Notes: a model not told the origin generated them from the letters alone. Shown: positions 7,522-15,746, numbered from the stretch's first letter. The stretch is 37,740 nucleotides of DNA from Candidatus Rifleibacteriota bacterium (GCA_905236675.1 CAJOND010000042.1:1-37740); one strand, 5' to 3'. Numbers and translations: made by a program.

Positions 7522-9607
7522 CCATTACTAATTCTAAAAGTACTTTCTCAAAATCATCAATCATTTTTTCCTGGTTGTTTACTTGCTTAAAACGTTCGAA
7601 AGCCTTTAAACTAAAAAACTCATATTCTTCTTTTTGACTTGAAAGTTTAGAAATAGCTTCAATCAACCCCTTTTTGTCGTTGGGGGCAACCAGAATACCG
7701 CTTTCATTATTTGTGATAATTTCAGGAATACCGCCAACATTTGTAGCTATGCAGGGTATGCCGAGTCTCATAACTTCAAGAAGGCTTAAGGGGATTCCTT
7801 CCCCAAGAGAAGGTAAAAGGGCTATATCAATATTGTCATAATATAAAGAGGGGTCATTTACAAAACCATGAAAAATAACTTTATCTTTTAGTGGAACTAA
7901 AGAATTACATAGATTTTCCAGATTATTTCTTTCAGATCCATCACCAAAGATATGTATTTCACCAATGTTAAGTTCGGAAGTCTTTTCTGCGATAGCTTTC
8001 AAAGCCCATTTGTGCCCTTTGTTGCTGTGCAGCTTAGCTGTAATGGAAATATTTAATGGTTTTTGGGGAAATTTTCTGCTGCCAACGGCTGGTTTGTCTA
8101 TGCAATTATTTATACATAACAAGGAAGAAGAGTTCAGTTTTTGGTCTAACATATGCTGTTTTACTGCCTTAGATACAGCTATTTGTCTGTCGCTGAACTG
8201 GTAATAGATTTTTTTATTCAGTCCATGTATGTGGGAAACACATTTTATACCCATCAATTTGCCTAATATTCCAGAAAAAAGACTTGCTTTGTTCAAATGT
8301 GAATTGATTATTTTTGGCTTAAATGTTTTTAAATCTTTAAAAAGTTTAACTGCGAAAACAATTCCCCCTAAAGCCATTGAAGCAACAGAACATTTAACAT
8401 TCATAGAAAGAAGTTCGGCATAAAGAGGGTTACCAGCACAGGTTGCCGTAACTTCCCAGCCTCTTTTTTGAAGGTTTTTGATAAGGTTTATTGCTAAACG
8501 TTCTCCACCACCTAATTCACGAGAAGATATAACAAAGTGAACTTTTTTATTATTAATCATTTTTTTATATAATTCTATATGTTCTTCCATTGCTTTTTTT
8601 CTGTTGAAAAGTTTTTCAACTTTTTTGCGTCCGTTTTCACCCAGTTTTTTTCTTATTTCTTCGTTTTTTATAAGAAATTCCAGATTATCTGCAAGCTCTT
8701 TGGGATTATCTTGTTCACATAGTATTCCAGAAACATTATTTTCGATAACTTCCGGAATACCACCAACTTTTGTAGCAGCAACAGGCAAAGATCTTTCCAT
8801 AGCTTCGCAGATGTTTATTCCGAAAGCTTCTTTTCTTGAAGGTGCTGCAAAAATACTTAATTTTTCAAGATAACTGGATTTTTGAGGTATATCATCAATA
8901 AAATGGCAAATATTTTCTAAACCCAACTTTTGAGTTTGTATCTCAAGTTGTTCTTTGTCTTTTCCGCCACCACAGATTTCTAATTCAAAATTTAAATTCT
9001 TTTCTTTTAGAATTTTAGTGGCTTCTAAAAGAATATCTATACCCTTTATCTGATGTAATCTGGAAAGAGTTCCTATTATAATATGGGTTTGAGGCTGATA
9101 AGCTCGTGCTTTATCTATTGTAGTGCCTGGATAAATAACTTTATATGAGTCTGAATCTAATTTTTTTATAGAATCAGAATACCATTCATATAAAAACCTA
9201 CTAGGGAAAAGTATAAAATCAGAAAGAGGCTGCATAAATCTTTCGATCTTATGATAAGCCTCTGTTTCTGTTCCATGAACCGTGGTTATTAATTTAAAAC
9301 TATTTAAGCAGAATACTTTTGCAAAACGAGTCCAGGCAGTTGCTCTGAAAAGATGGGAATGGACAATATCTGGCTTAAAATCATTTATGAGCCTGATTAA
9401 TCTAAAACAAGCAATTAAATCAAAAAAGCTTTCGCCTAGTATAACTGATTTTATACCGTTTTCTGTAAGATTGTCGGATAGCTTCCCATCTCTAAAGGCT
9501 GCAACAATAACTTCATTATTTGCTTCTTTACAATACTTTGCCAAGTCTAGAAGAAGGGTTTGGGCTCCTCCGACTGTTAAAGCATTTATAACAAAAAGTA
9601 TTCTCAT
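7514..9607 (-). CDS. Tandem double GT4 glycosyltransferase
   Basis: A 697-residue protein made of two complete GT-B glycosyltransferases of family GT4 in series, each about 345 residues. The first (1-351) starts MRILFVINALTVGGAQ and has the C-terminal signature EAFGINICEAMERSLPVAAT. The second (about 354-697) starts VHFVISSRELGGGERLA and carries EGIPLSLLEVMRLGIPCIAT. Both have the E-x7-E nucleotide-sugar motif, so both sites look active; two successive sugar additions to a surface glycan are likely. Single-domain GT4 enzymes are about 370 residues, so this is a real fusion. The ATG at 9607 has no close Shine-Dalgarno. The C-terminus ends in the 7-bp repeat array, so a short native tail may have been replaced. 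Confidence 0.88.
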   Translation of the reverse strand: MRILFVINALTVGGAQTLLLDLAKYCKEANNEVIVAAFRDGKLSDNLTENGIKSVILGESFFDLIACFRLIRLINDFKPDIVHSHLFRATAWTRFAKVFCLNSFKLITTVHGTETEAYHKIERFMQPLSDFILFPSRFLYEWYSDSIKKLDSDSYKVIYPGTTIDKARAYQPQTHIIIGTLSRLHQIKGIDILLEATKILKEKNLNFELEICGGGKDKEQLEIQTQKLGLENICHFIDDIPQKSSYLEKLSIFAAPSRKEAFGINICEAMERSLPVAATKVGGIPEVIENNVSGILCEQDNPKELADNLEFLIKNEEIRKKLGENGRKKVEKLFNRKKAMEEHIELYKKMINNKKVHFVISSRELGGGERLAINLIKNLQKRGWEVTATCAGNPLYAELLSMNVKCSVASMALGGIVFAVKLFKDLKTFKPKIINSHLNKASLFSGILGKLMGIKCVSHIHGLNKKIYYQFSDRQIAVSKAVKQHMLDQKLNSSSLLCINNCIDKPAVGSRKFPQKPLNISITAKLHSNKGHKWALKAIAEKTSELNIGEIHIFGDGSERNNLENLCNSLVPLKDKVIFHGFVNDPSLYYDNIDIALLPSLGEGIPLSLLEVMRLGIPCIATNVGGIPEIITNNESGILVAPNDKKGLIEAISKLSSQKEEYEFFSLKAFERFKQVNNQEKMIDDFEKVLLELVMGN

Positions 9608-9633
9608 AATTTTAAAGAAAGCCTTATATTAAA

Positions 9634-9657
9634 GGAGAAACAAACTGTAGTTTCTCC
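9634..9657 (-). terminator. Probable terminator hairpin
   Basis: Stem GGAGAAAC (9634-9641) / GTTTCTCC (9650-9657) with an eight-base loop, just past the stop of the secreted-protein gene on the - strand. The T-run after it (TTTAATAT) is weak, so read-through into the glycosyltransferase gene is possible. Confidence 0.5.
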
Positions 9658-9696
9658 CTTATTTAGAAGCTATCTATATTCTAGTTAACCAACACA

Positions 9697-10425
9697 CTAT
9701 TTTTCGATTACTTTAAATAGGTAATCACCCCAGGATTTTGATATTTCACTGGCGACATTTTTGTGGTTTCCAGACATTACAACATCTTTACCAAAGTTTT
9801 CATTTGCTTCCCAATAATAAGACAGCATTGTTACCTTGCCTTCTTTTACAGTAACATTATGAAATTTTTTGTGCTTTCTGGCTTTCATTCTCAATGTACT
9901 TGTGGGGTCGCCAATGTAAAAAGATCGCTGTAGCATAATTTCATAATCACCTGCTGGCAGTTCAAAAGTTCCTCTATAGCGGGAACAGATATTATTAGCT
10001 ATTGTAGTAGTTGAAGTTCCAGATGTTCCTTTGTTTTTCTTGGAATATTCATAATAATCTGTCTTACTTTGAGAAGCTGGTCCGTCTGATACATATTCAG
10101 CTAGTTCTATTGAACCGATTTTTTCGTTATTTTTGAAAATGTCTATGTAACCTGGCCCTCTGTCTGGATATTCTTTTGAAGCCCAGATTACTAGAATACC
10201 TTTGTTGTTCTGCTTTAAAGAATTAATATGTTCAATTCTTTCTTTGGAAATTGTTGGTGAATTGCTGTTATTAGCAGGTTGGGTTGAACTTTTTGTCATT
10301 TCTACAATCTGTTCGTTAGTGAAACCCATTTCTTTCAATTTCTGGATTTCATTTAAATCTACTGCTTTGGCTGTTGCGCAAGAAATAATAAGTGCAGATA
10401 AAGCGATTAATAGTTTGTTTTTCAT
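9697..10425 (-). CDS. Unknown exported protein
   Basis: A 242-residue protein I cannot assign. Residues 1-21 are an export signal (KNKLLIALSALIISCATAKA). It can be cut after AKA, or C16 in IISC could serve as a lipoprotein cysteine. Residues 24-44, DLNEIQKLKEMGFTNEQIVEM, resemble a short helical module often found after signal peptides in other proteins. The rest is beta-rich, with FELPAGDYEIMLQRS, typical of small beta-sandwich domains in the periplasm. An AGAGG ribosome site precedes the ATG and a good promoter lies at 10456-10485. It stands alone, with a hairpin behind it. Confidence 0.7.
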   Translation of the reverse strand: MKNKLLIALSALIISCATAKAVDLNEIQKLKEMGFTNEQIVEMTKSSTQPANNSNSPTISKERIEHINSLKQNNKGILVIWASKEYPDRGPGYIDIFKNNEKIGSIELAEYVSDGPASQSKTDYYEYSKKNKGTSGTSTTTIANNICSRYRGTFELPAGDYEIMLQRSFYIGDPTSTLRMKARKHKKFHNVTVKEGKVTMLSYYWEANENFGKDVVMSGNHKNVASEISKSWGDYLFKVIEK

Positions 10426-10455
10426 GTTTTGCCTCTTTATTTTTTTAGTTGCATT

Positions 10456-10485
10456 ATTATATCAACTTTTATTCTTTCTTATCAA
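10456..10485 (-). promoter_or_regulatory. Sigma-70 promoter for the exported protein gene
   Basis: On the - strand TTGATA (10485-10480), 18-bp spacer, TATAAT (10461-10456) with an extended TGA just before the -10. It lies 31 bases ahead of the ATG at 10425. Confidence 0.75.
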
Positions 10486-10523
10486 TTTATAAATAATATT
10501 CCACAGAAACTAGGACCGAAACC

Positions 10524-10552
10524 TTGATAAAACAACAAAAACAACTTAAAAT
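10524..10552 (+). promoter_or_regulatory. Sigma-70 promoter giving a leaderless mRNA
   Basis: TTGATA (10524-10529), 17-bp spacer, TAAAAT (10547-10552). The ATG at 10559 starts seven bases after the -10 box, where transcription is expected to begin, and no Shine-Dalgarno is present. Confidence 0.65.
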
Positions 10553-10558
10553 TATTTT

Positions 10559-11107
10559 ATGTTGAACTTAAAAAAGACAATTCTAATATGTTTCTTACTA
10601 GTATTTGCCTCGGTTAACCTTGCTTGGGGTTTAACAAAATCTCGCTTTAGCGCAAGATATAAATCTTGCTTGTCAAACATACGAATTTTACAAGGTACTG
10701 TGGAAATGTATAATATGGATCACTCTACTCAAATGGATGATATAGATGAAGAAAGTATGCAGATATTAGTTAAAGAAAATTATTTGAAATCAATTCCACA
10801 GGGAACAGAGTCTAGTTGTAAATACACCGTTAGTAACAAATTAAGTGAAAATGGTGTTATATATTGCGAATATCATGGAGGAGCCGATATTGAGAAATTT
10901 CCTCCAAATCCGGAAGTAAAAGAAAAAATAGAGAGCCAGAAAAGATGGTCACGAATAATGGAATTGCAAGAGTCATTTGGAATTGTAATATTTCTCGTTT
11001 TTTGTATATTTGTGATTATTGGTATAATTAGAGTTATTGTAAAAGTTGTTTCGATTTTGTTAAATCCCAAAAAGAATAACCAACAAAGAGAAAAAGAAGA
11101 TTTATAA
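10559..11107 (+). CDS. Pilin-like domain on a membrane anchor
   Basis: A 182-residue membrane protein of unknown function. Residues 1-24 look like a signal peptide or first membrane span (KTILICFLLVFASVNLAWG). Residues 36-54, SCLSNIRILQGTVEMYNMD, match the central motif of GspG-like pseudopilins, and paired cysteines C87 and C103 follow, as in such proteins. However, there is no prepilin cleavage site or GFTLIE helix, and residues 140-163 form a second strong membrane span followed by a basic tail. The pilin-type domain would therefore sit outside the inner membrane between two anchors. It has its own leaderless-type promoter, and no pilus or secretion gene is nearby. The pilin assignment is by motif only. 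Confidence 0.65.
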   Translation: MLNLKKTILICFLLVFASVNLAWGLTKSRFSARYKSCLSNIRILQGTVEMYNMDHSTQMDDIDEESMQILVKENYLKSIPQGTESSCKYTVSNKLSENGVIYCEYHGGADIEKFPPNPEVKEKIESQKRWSRIMELQESFGIVIFLVFCIFVIIGIIRVIVKVVSILLNPKKNNQQREKEDL

Positions 11108-11213
11108 CGATTCTTTTGTTGTAAATAAACATGGCTTGGTATATTAACTGCTGTGACTCGCGGATATATCACATTTTTTGAAATATAATAAGATAATATT
11201 TTGTTAAATTTTA

Positions 11214-11222
11214 TGTTATAAT
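11214..11222 (+). promoter_or_regulatory. Extended -10 promoter
   Basis: TGTTATAAT at 11214-11222, a TGnTATAAT extended -10 without a clear -35. The ATG at 11232 begins ten bases after the box, so the mRNA would have only about 0-3 leader bases. Confidence 0.55.
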
Positions 11223-11231
11223 TTGGTTATT

Positions 11232-12047
11232 ATGATAAATAATATTCCTCGTGAATTTGAGTTTCTTTCTAATATTAGGAAAAAAGTTACTATTAAGGAA
11301 GGTAAGATTTATTTTCTTTACGATTCAAATTTTTTTTATTGGTTCATTGGCTTTTCTTCATTTATCTTGCCTTTTTCTATATATATTATTGGAAAATTCT
11401 TTATAAATAGCTATTCTTTAGAGATTATTCAAAATTATGATAAAATAGGTATGAACCTGGTATATAATTATTGTGTTGTTTCATTGGTTTTTTTACTGTA
11501 ATTAGTTTTTTTTGCTGAATTTAATACTGTTATTGATTTCCCCGAAAACTGTTTTTATAAACAAATAAAAATATTATTTATCAAATTTAAATTTCAAATA
11601 ATTGATCCAAAAGAAATAAAATATATAACTAATAATTGTATTGTAGCTAATAATATGTTCAACCCGTCTGGAATAAATAAATACGGTTATTATGAAGGTA
11701 AAAAAGCCGAAAGGAATAGCAAGACTAATCAAATACAAAAATATTATGTTAGTTTCATATTAAATAATGGCAAACTTATCAATTTTATTGATTTAGGGAT
11801 ATTTGATGAAGATTATTATGATACTATTAAATTAGCAGATACTATGGCAGATTTCTGGTATATTAATTTATTAAAATGTAAAGAAGATTGCACATTAAAA
11901 GAAACACGGAATAATTCAAATAATGCATCTTTTATAGAAGAAGAAATCAAGCCTTTTAATGAGTGGTTATTTCTTTTGTATTTGATTATTGCTATGTTTT
12001 TGACATTTTTTATTCCTGTTAGTATTTCTTATTTATTGTATGGATAG
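11232..12047 (+). pseudogene. Membrane protein gene with one in-frame TAA
   Basis: A reading frame runs from ATG 11232 to TAA 12045-12047 with a single interruption, TAA at 11499-11501. On both sides the frame is the same and stays open, so one membrane protein of about 271 residues appears to have been split. The stop falls in the second hydrophobic segment (CVVSLVFLL, stop, LVFFAEF), where one base change from TTA (Leu) would explain it. Other spans are FYWFIGFSSFILPFSIYIIG near the start and LFLLYLIIAMFLTFFIPVSI at the end. The middle part is soluble. There is no ATG between the stop and 11655 in this frame, so independent translation of the second half is less likely. The family is not recognised. 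Confidence 0.65.
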
Positions 12048-12116
12048 CTTCATTTATGCCTTTGTCATTACTCAATAAAAGTGTAGTTGTTCAAAGAAAT
12101 CAGATATAAATAAAAA

Positions 12117-12146
12117 TTGATATTGTCTAAAAACCTTTGCTATAAT
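12117..12146 (+). promoter_or_regulatory. Sigma-70 promoter for the DUF721 operon
   Basis: TTGATA (12117-12122), 18-bp spacer, TATAAT (12141-12146) with TGC directly before it. It leaves a leader of about 22 bases before the ATG at 12175, without a visible Shine-Dalgarno. Confidence 0.75.
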
Positions 12147-12174
12147 CTAAAAAATCACATTTTTGTAAACAAAT

Positions 12175-12561
12175 ATGACCTATTCTAAATCTTACAACTC
12201 AAAAAGACGAAGCGGTGTAGGCAAGAAACCTATATCTTTCGGTCTGGTTAAAGCAATTGCCAGTATGAGGAAAGCTTGTTTCAACAGCGAAGGGAACAAT
12301 GAAAGCGATAACAAGCACAATCTTGCGGCAAAAGATTTATTATTGTTAGGTCGATTGATAAATTCCTGGAAAGATGTTGTTGGCTTGCAGCTAGCTTCTA
12401 AAACATGTCCAATAAAACTTTTTAAGGGTAACTTATATCTTAGTGTTTCTGATAGCCAATGGATGCAGACTTTGCTTTTCCTCAAAGCTGGAATAATACA
12501 AAAACTAGGTCAGGTTTTCCCAGATTTAAAAATAAAGGAAATAACTGGCAGAATATCCTAG
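12175..12561 (+). CDS. DUF721 / DciA-like protein
   Basis: A 128-residue protein with a DUF721 domain in residues 55-125: LINSWKDVVGLQLASKTCPI, then LYLSVSDSQWMQTLLFLKAGIIQKL. The W..VG..LA, P and W.Q.L..LK pattern is the family hallmark. Members related to DciA load or assist the replicative helicase DnaB in bacteria that lack DnaC/DnaI. The N-terminal 50 residues are basic and poorly ordered (SKSYNSKRRSGVGKKP). It is first in a two-gene operon with a zinc-ribbon protein four bases downstream. It is not next to recF, gyrB or dnaA as DUF721 genes often are, so its role in helicase loading is an inference. Confidence 0.82.
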   Translation: MTYSKSYNSKRRSGVGKKPISFGLVKAIASMRKACFNSEGNNESDNKHNLAAKDLLLLGRLINSWKDVVGLQLASKTCPIKLFKGNLYLSVSDSQWMQTLLFLKAGIIQKLGQVFPDLKIKEITGRIS

Positions 12562-12565
12562 TTCT

Positions 12566-13132
12566 GTGTTGAAAATAGTTAAAGAATCATCTTGGCCAGA
12601 TTGGCAAGAAGAAGAAATTGTCAAAAAGCCTGAAGTTAAAAATCCTGATTTGGCTCAAACAATGGATAAATGTCAGCAGAAACTTAGTGCTAGACTTAAG
12701 GGATTAGAGGAAAAAGGCTATAAACTTTGCAAAATATGCAGAGCGAATGTTACTCGTTCCAAAGACGGAGTCTGTGCTATGTGTCTTTTCGACCACCGTA
12801 GTGATATACGAATGAAAAGCCGCTCATTGTTAGCTGAAACCCCCTGGCTGACATTAGAGGAAGTTCGTCGGGAACAACCAGAACTAACAAGTTTAGAATA
12901 CGACTACATTAAAAATGAGCTTTTGGCAGAAACTTTAAAGATGGTAGATGAATTATATTCTGATTTAGAATATGATTACGATGAAAAAACTGCTGAAATG
13001 CTGCACAAGGAAATGGTAAGAGGTATTGTTCTTTACACTGGTGTCACACCTGATAAAGTTAATCTTTCCAACTTAAAACTCAAACAACTACCTGATAAAA
13101 AGTGGATAAACTACTTAAATAGAAAGCAATAA
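12566..13132 (+). CDS. Zinc-ribbon protein, partner of DUF721 gene
   Basis: A 188-residue protein of unknown function. Residues 55-73 hold a four-cysteine zinc ribbon, C55-x2-C58 ... C70-x2-C73 (LCKICRANVTRSKDGVCAMC). The N-terminal part is acidic with a WPDWQEEE stretch; after the ribbon come long helices rich in Glu/Leu/Tyr (EVRREQPELTSLEYDYIKNE). The start is GTG 12566 or TTG 12569, four to seven bases after the DUF721 stop, without a clear ribosome site, so translation is probably coupled. The tight link suggests both proteins act together on DNA or a DNA-bound machine. Confidence 0.7.
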   Translation: MLKIVKESSWPDWQEEEIVKKPEVKNPDLAQTMDKCQQKLSARLKGLEEKGYKLCKICRANVTRSKDGVCAMCLFDHRSDIRMKSRSLLAETPWLTLEEVRREQPELTSLEYDYIKNELLAETLKMVDELYSDLEYDYDEKTAEMLHKEMVRGIVLYTGVTPDKVNLSNLKLKQLPDKKWINYLNRKQ

Positions 13133-13283
13133 CACTTTGGCTTTACTTCACTTCCCCCAATCCCTTTCCTCTTCTTAAAAATCTGGTTATGATTGTTTTT
13201 GGGTTTTATTGTTGTGATTGTTTAATCGTAAGTCTGCTAACCAGTGATTAATTACTAATTTTCACTATTTTGAGCTCTAAACA

Positions 13284-13316
13284 ATCCTCTTATCTCTTCT
13301 CCCTTTCTCTCTTTAA
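13284..13316. repeat. Pyrimidine tract with a fragment of the 7-bp repeat
   Basis: Within the gene-free stretch 13133-13396, bases 13286-13298 read CCTCTTATCTCTT, the exact reverse complement of AAGAGATAAGAGG in the 7-bp array at 15549-15561. More C/T-rich sequence follows. This looks like a degraded inverted copy of that array. I see no gene or strong hairpin in the rest of the stretch. Confidence 0.5.
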
Positions 13317-13396
13317 TTTTAAAATCAGGCATCTAACATTTTTAGTCTGACTGTGGTATATTAGATAGATACATCAAGCGAAACGGTTAGATATAA

Positions 13397-14246
13397 ATGC
13401 TAGATAAATTTGAAAAATACTTATATCAAACGGTCTTTCCATTAAGACCTCCAGAAACCATATATCATTACACTACCCAAAAAGGTATTCTTGGAATAAT
13501 TCCAACCAGAACTATGTGGGCTACTCAGGCACACTTTCTTAATGATAGAAACGAAGTCTTTTTAACTTTTAAACTATTAGAAAGAGAACTTCGCAGAATG
13601 GTGTCTGAATCTCAAAACACACAGCATAGAAGCTTATTGAATGAAATAAGACATAGTCTTTCAAAGGTTGATCAGACTCATATTTGTACTGTGTCTTTCT
13701 GTGAGTCTGGTGATTTATTAAGTCAGTGGAGAGGTTATGCTGCTCAAGGCAAAGGTTATGCATTGGGATTCGATCTGGAACAGCTTTCTGTTATCGCTAA
13801 ACAGCAGAATTTTGTTGTGTGGCCCTGTGTCTATAATCCTACTTTACAGCTTGAATTAGTAAAATATCTTATTCATTGTTGGATAGAAAAGTTCAGTGAA
13901 CAAATGCTGGACCATGGCAAGATGATTGAAGAAATCAATACTAGTATTTGTAAATTGGCACCAATTCTCAAAGATGAAAGTTTTATAGAAGAGCAGGAAT
14001 GGAGACTTGTATCTACCGCAACAGGCGGCGAAAAGAATATGGCGTTTAGAGAAGGTGTTTTTTCGCTAATTCCATATTTTTAGAATATGCGATCAGAATT
14101 CACAAGACTGCTTGAAAAGGATCGTAGTAGGTCCTTCTCCTCATACAGACTTGGCTACTAATTCTCTTTCCATGTTTTTAAAACAGAACAAACTTCCAAA
14201 AGTTGAAATAATTACTTCAAGAATACCTTTCAGAAACTGGAAATAA
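13397..14246 (+). pseudogene. DUF2971 protein gene with a one-base frameshift
   Basis: The upstream frame (228 codons) ends at TAG 14081-14083. It shows the DUF2971 pattern: IYHYTTQKGILGII, MWATQAHFLND, LLSQWRGYAAQGKGYALGFD and EEQEWRLVS. The expected C-terminus is missing there but is present in the +1 frame: KRIVVGPSPHTDLATNSLSM, then TSRIPFRNWK and TAA at 14244-14246. Removing one T from the five-T run at 14077-14081 joins the two parts into 282 residues, the usual family size, ending two bases before the next ATG. DUF2971 proteins have no settled function. The lesion may be a mutation, a phase-variable run or a sequencing error. Confidence 0.8.
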
Positions 14247-14248
14247 AA

Positions 14249-15550
14249 ATGTCTGCTGACAAGCCAAATTTAATTATAAGAATTCAAAATTATAACCGTG
14301 TAAGTCTTGGAGCTATTTTAGGAGCATGTAAACCTGAGCTTCTTGATAGGTTTAACCTTGTAAAATGGGTTAGCAGCGAACCAGAACCAGAGAAAGAACT
14401 GGAATATCCACAAACTCTGATTGTTTATTCATTTATGTTGCCTCATATGCTTGAAGTTGGTCGAGAGATTAAGCAGATTAAAAGCAAATATCCTGATATA
14501 ATATCAATTTGTGGCGGAGCACAGCCTACATCTGCACCACAGGCATGCTTAGAACTTGGCTTTGACCATGTATCTGTTGGCGAAGGTGAAGAAGCTTTTC
14601 CTGAATTCTTAGAAAACTGGCTGAAAGGTGAAGCAGAAAAAGGAATACATTATGCTCCAAAAGCAAAGGTGAACCTGGATTTGTATCTTGGGTTTTCTGA
14701 TATTACAGAATACCTGCCACCAATAGAAATAAGCCGCGGATGCAAATATGGCTGTATGTTCTGCGGAGTTCCCAGGTTAAATAATGGAACATTAAGACAT
14801 CGTTCTTTAGAAAGTATAAAATATATTGTTAAAGAATATTTTAAACGAAAACCTTCTCGAAAAAGAATTAAATTTCTAGCTCCGAATGCTTTTGCATATG
14901 GTTCTGATGGAAAAAGTCCGAATCTTGAAGCATTGAAAGCTTTATTAGAAATGCTTACAGATGCTGGAGTGCCTGAAATAAACTTAGGCAGTTTCCCTTC
15001 TGAAGTCAGACCTGATTTTGTTACAAGAGAAGTTATGGAATTAGTAACACCCTATCTTAAAAATCCTACAATAGTAATGGGCGTTCAGACAGGTTCCGAC
15101 CAGATGTTGAAAAAAATGAACAGGGGTCATACCAGAGCTCAGGCTATAAATGCTATTTCTTTATTAAGGGAATTCGGGTTTATGCCTCACGTTGATTTTA
15201 TAGTCGGCAATCCTGATGAAACTTTTGAAGAACAGTTCGAATTAGTTGATTTTATGGAAGAAATGATTGAAAAATATGCAATAAAAGTTCATATGCATAC
15301 TTTTACACCTCTTCCTGCTACACCTTGGGAACATAAACAGCAATCACCCATCAGCGAAAAAGTTAAAGAAAGATTGCATGCATTGGAACGAACAGGTCAT
15401 CTTGACGGCTGGTGGGAAAACCATATTGGATATTTTAGAACTAACCAATCTTTGGAAGAAGATGAAAAAGTCAAAGAAGAGCGAGAAAAGAAGATTGGTT
15501 TTTTTACACGGATAAGAAAAAAGAGGCAAGAGATAAGAGATAAGAGATAA
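14249..15550 (+). CDS. B12-binding-domain radical SAM protein (MJ_1487-like)
   Basis: A 433-residue enzyme with an N-terminal cobalamin-binding-like domain (about 55-128, including ISICGGAQPTSAPQACLELG and VSVGEGEEAFPE) and a radical SAM barrel. The 4Fe-4S cluster motif is C165-x3-C169-x2-C172 (RGCKYGCMFC). Later motifs such as GVQTGSDQMLKKMNRGH and DFIVGNPDET agree with the B12/radical SAM group typified by MJ_1487, whose substrate is unknown. The start follows the DUF2971 gene by two bases, so they form an operon. The last residues, KKRQEIRDKR, are encoded by a 7-bp repeat array that also provides the TAA; the native C-terminus may have been altered by the repeat. Confidence 0.85.
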   Translation: MSADKPNLIIRIQNYNRVSLGAILGACKPELLDRFNLVKWVSSEPEPEKELEYPQTLIVYSFMLPHMLEVGREIKQIKSKYPDIISICGGAQPTSAPQACLELGFDHVSVGEGEEAFPEFLENWLKGEAEKGIHYAPKAKVNLDLYLGFSDITEYLPPIEISRGCKYGCMFCGVPRLNNGTLRHRSLESIKYIVKEYFKRKPSRKRIKFLAPNAFAYGSDGKSPNLEALKALLEMLTDAGVPEINLGSFPSEVRPDFVTREVMELVTPYLKNPTIVMGVQTGSDQMLKKMNRGHTRAQAINAISLLREFGFMPHVDFIVGNPDETFEEQFELVDFMEEMIEKYAIKVHMHTFTPLPATPWEHKQQSPISEKVKERLHALERTGHLDGWWENHIGYFRTNQSLEEDEKVKEEREKKIGFFTRIRKKRQEIRDKR

Positions 15551-15601
15551 GAGATAAGAGGTAAGAGATGAGTGGTAAGAGGCAAGAGATTAGTAAGAGA
15601 T
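15521..15601. repeat. 7-bp tandem repeat array (AAGAGAT)
   Basis: Ten consecutive 7-bp units from 15521 to 15590 (AAGAGAT, with variants AAGAGGC, AAGAGGT and GAGTGGT), then one shifted copy to 15601. The array starts in the last ten codons of the radical SAM gene and contains its stop. The following bases 15602-15746 hold no gene; TCGTCATTGCAAGAG and TTGGCAATAC near 15650-15675 recall the widespread GTCATTGCGAG...GGCAAT intergenic repeat. Confidence 0.9.
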
Positions 15602-15746
15602 TTAGCTAAACTCTTTTTGTTTTGCGTCTCTCTAGCATCCACAATCAATTCGTCATTGCAAGAGACTTGGCAATACATTTTTATATTCTTTATGTAATCA
15701 ATAAAAGTAAAGTTTGCTTTTGCCTTGTTTGAAAGTTAAATGGGTA

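Noticed and set aside
7198..7637. Overlapping + strand open frames of 74-130 codons
   Set aside because: They translate the palindromic element and the 7-bp array (runs of NSQLS / FSILN); a period-7 repeat without stops opens all frames. No ribosome site.
11499..11501. Altered genetic code with TAA read as an amino acid
   Set aside because: Many clear genes in the window end with TAA (flagellin, radical SAM, pepD, rfbD), and TAG and TGA are also used as stops.
13397..14246. DUF2971 gene as part of a phage-defence island
   Set aside because: No nuclease, helicase, toxin pair, integrase or other defence gene lies around it; the direct neighbour is a B12/radical SAM gene.
15397..15678. - strand open frame of 93 codons (MYCQVSCNDELIVDARETQN...)
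   Set aside because: It runs through the 7-bp array and back into the radical SAM gene on the opposite strand; the start resembles a translated intergenic repeat, not a protein.
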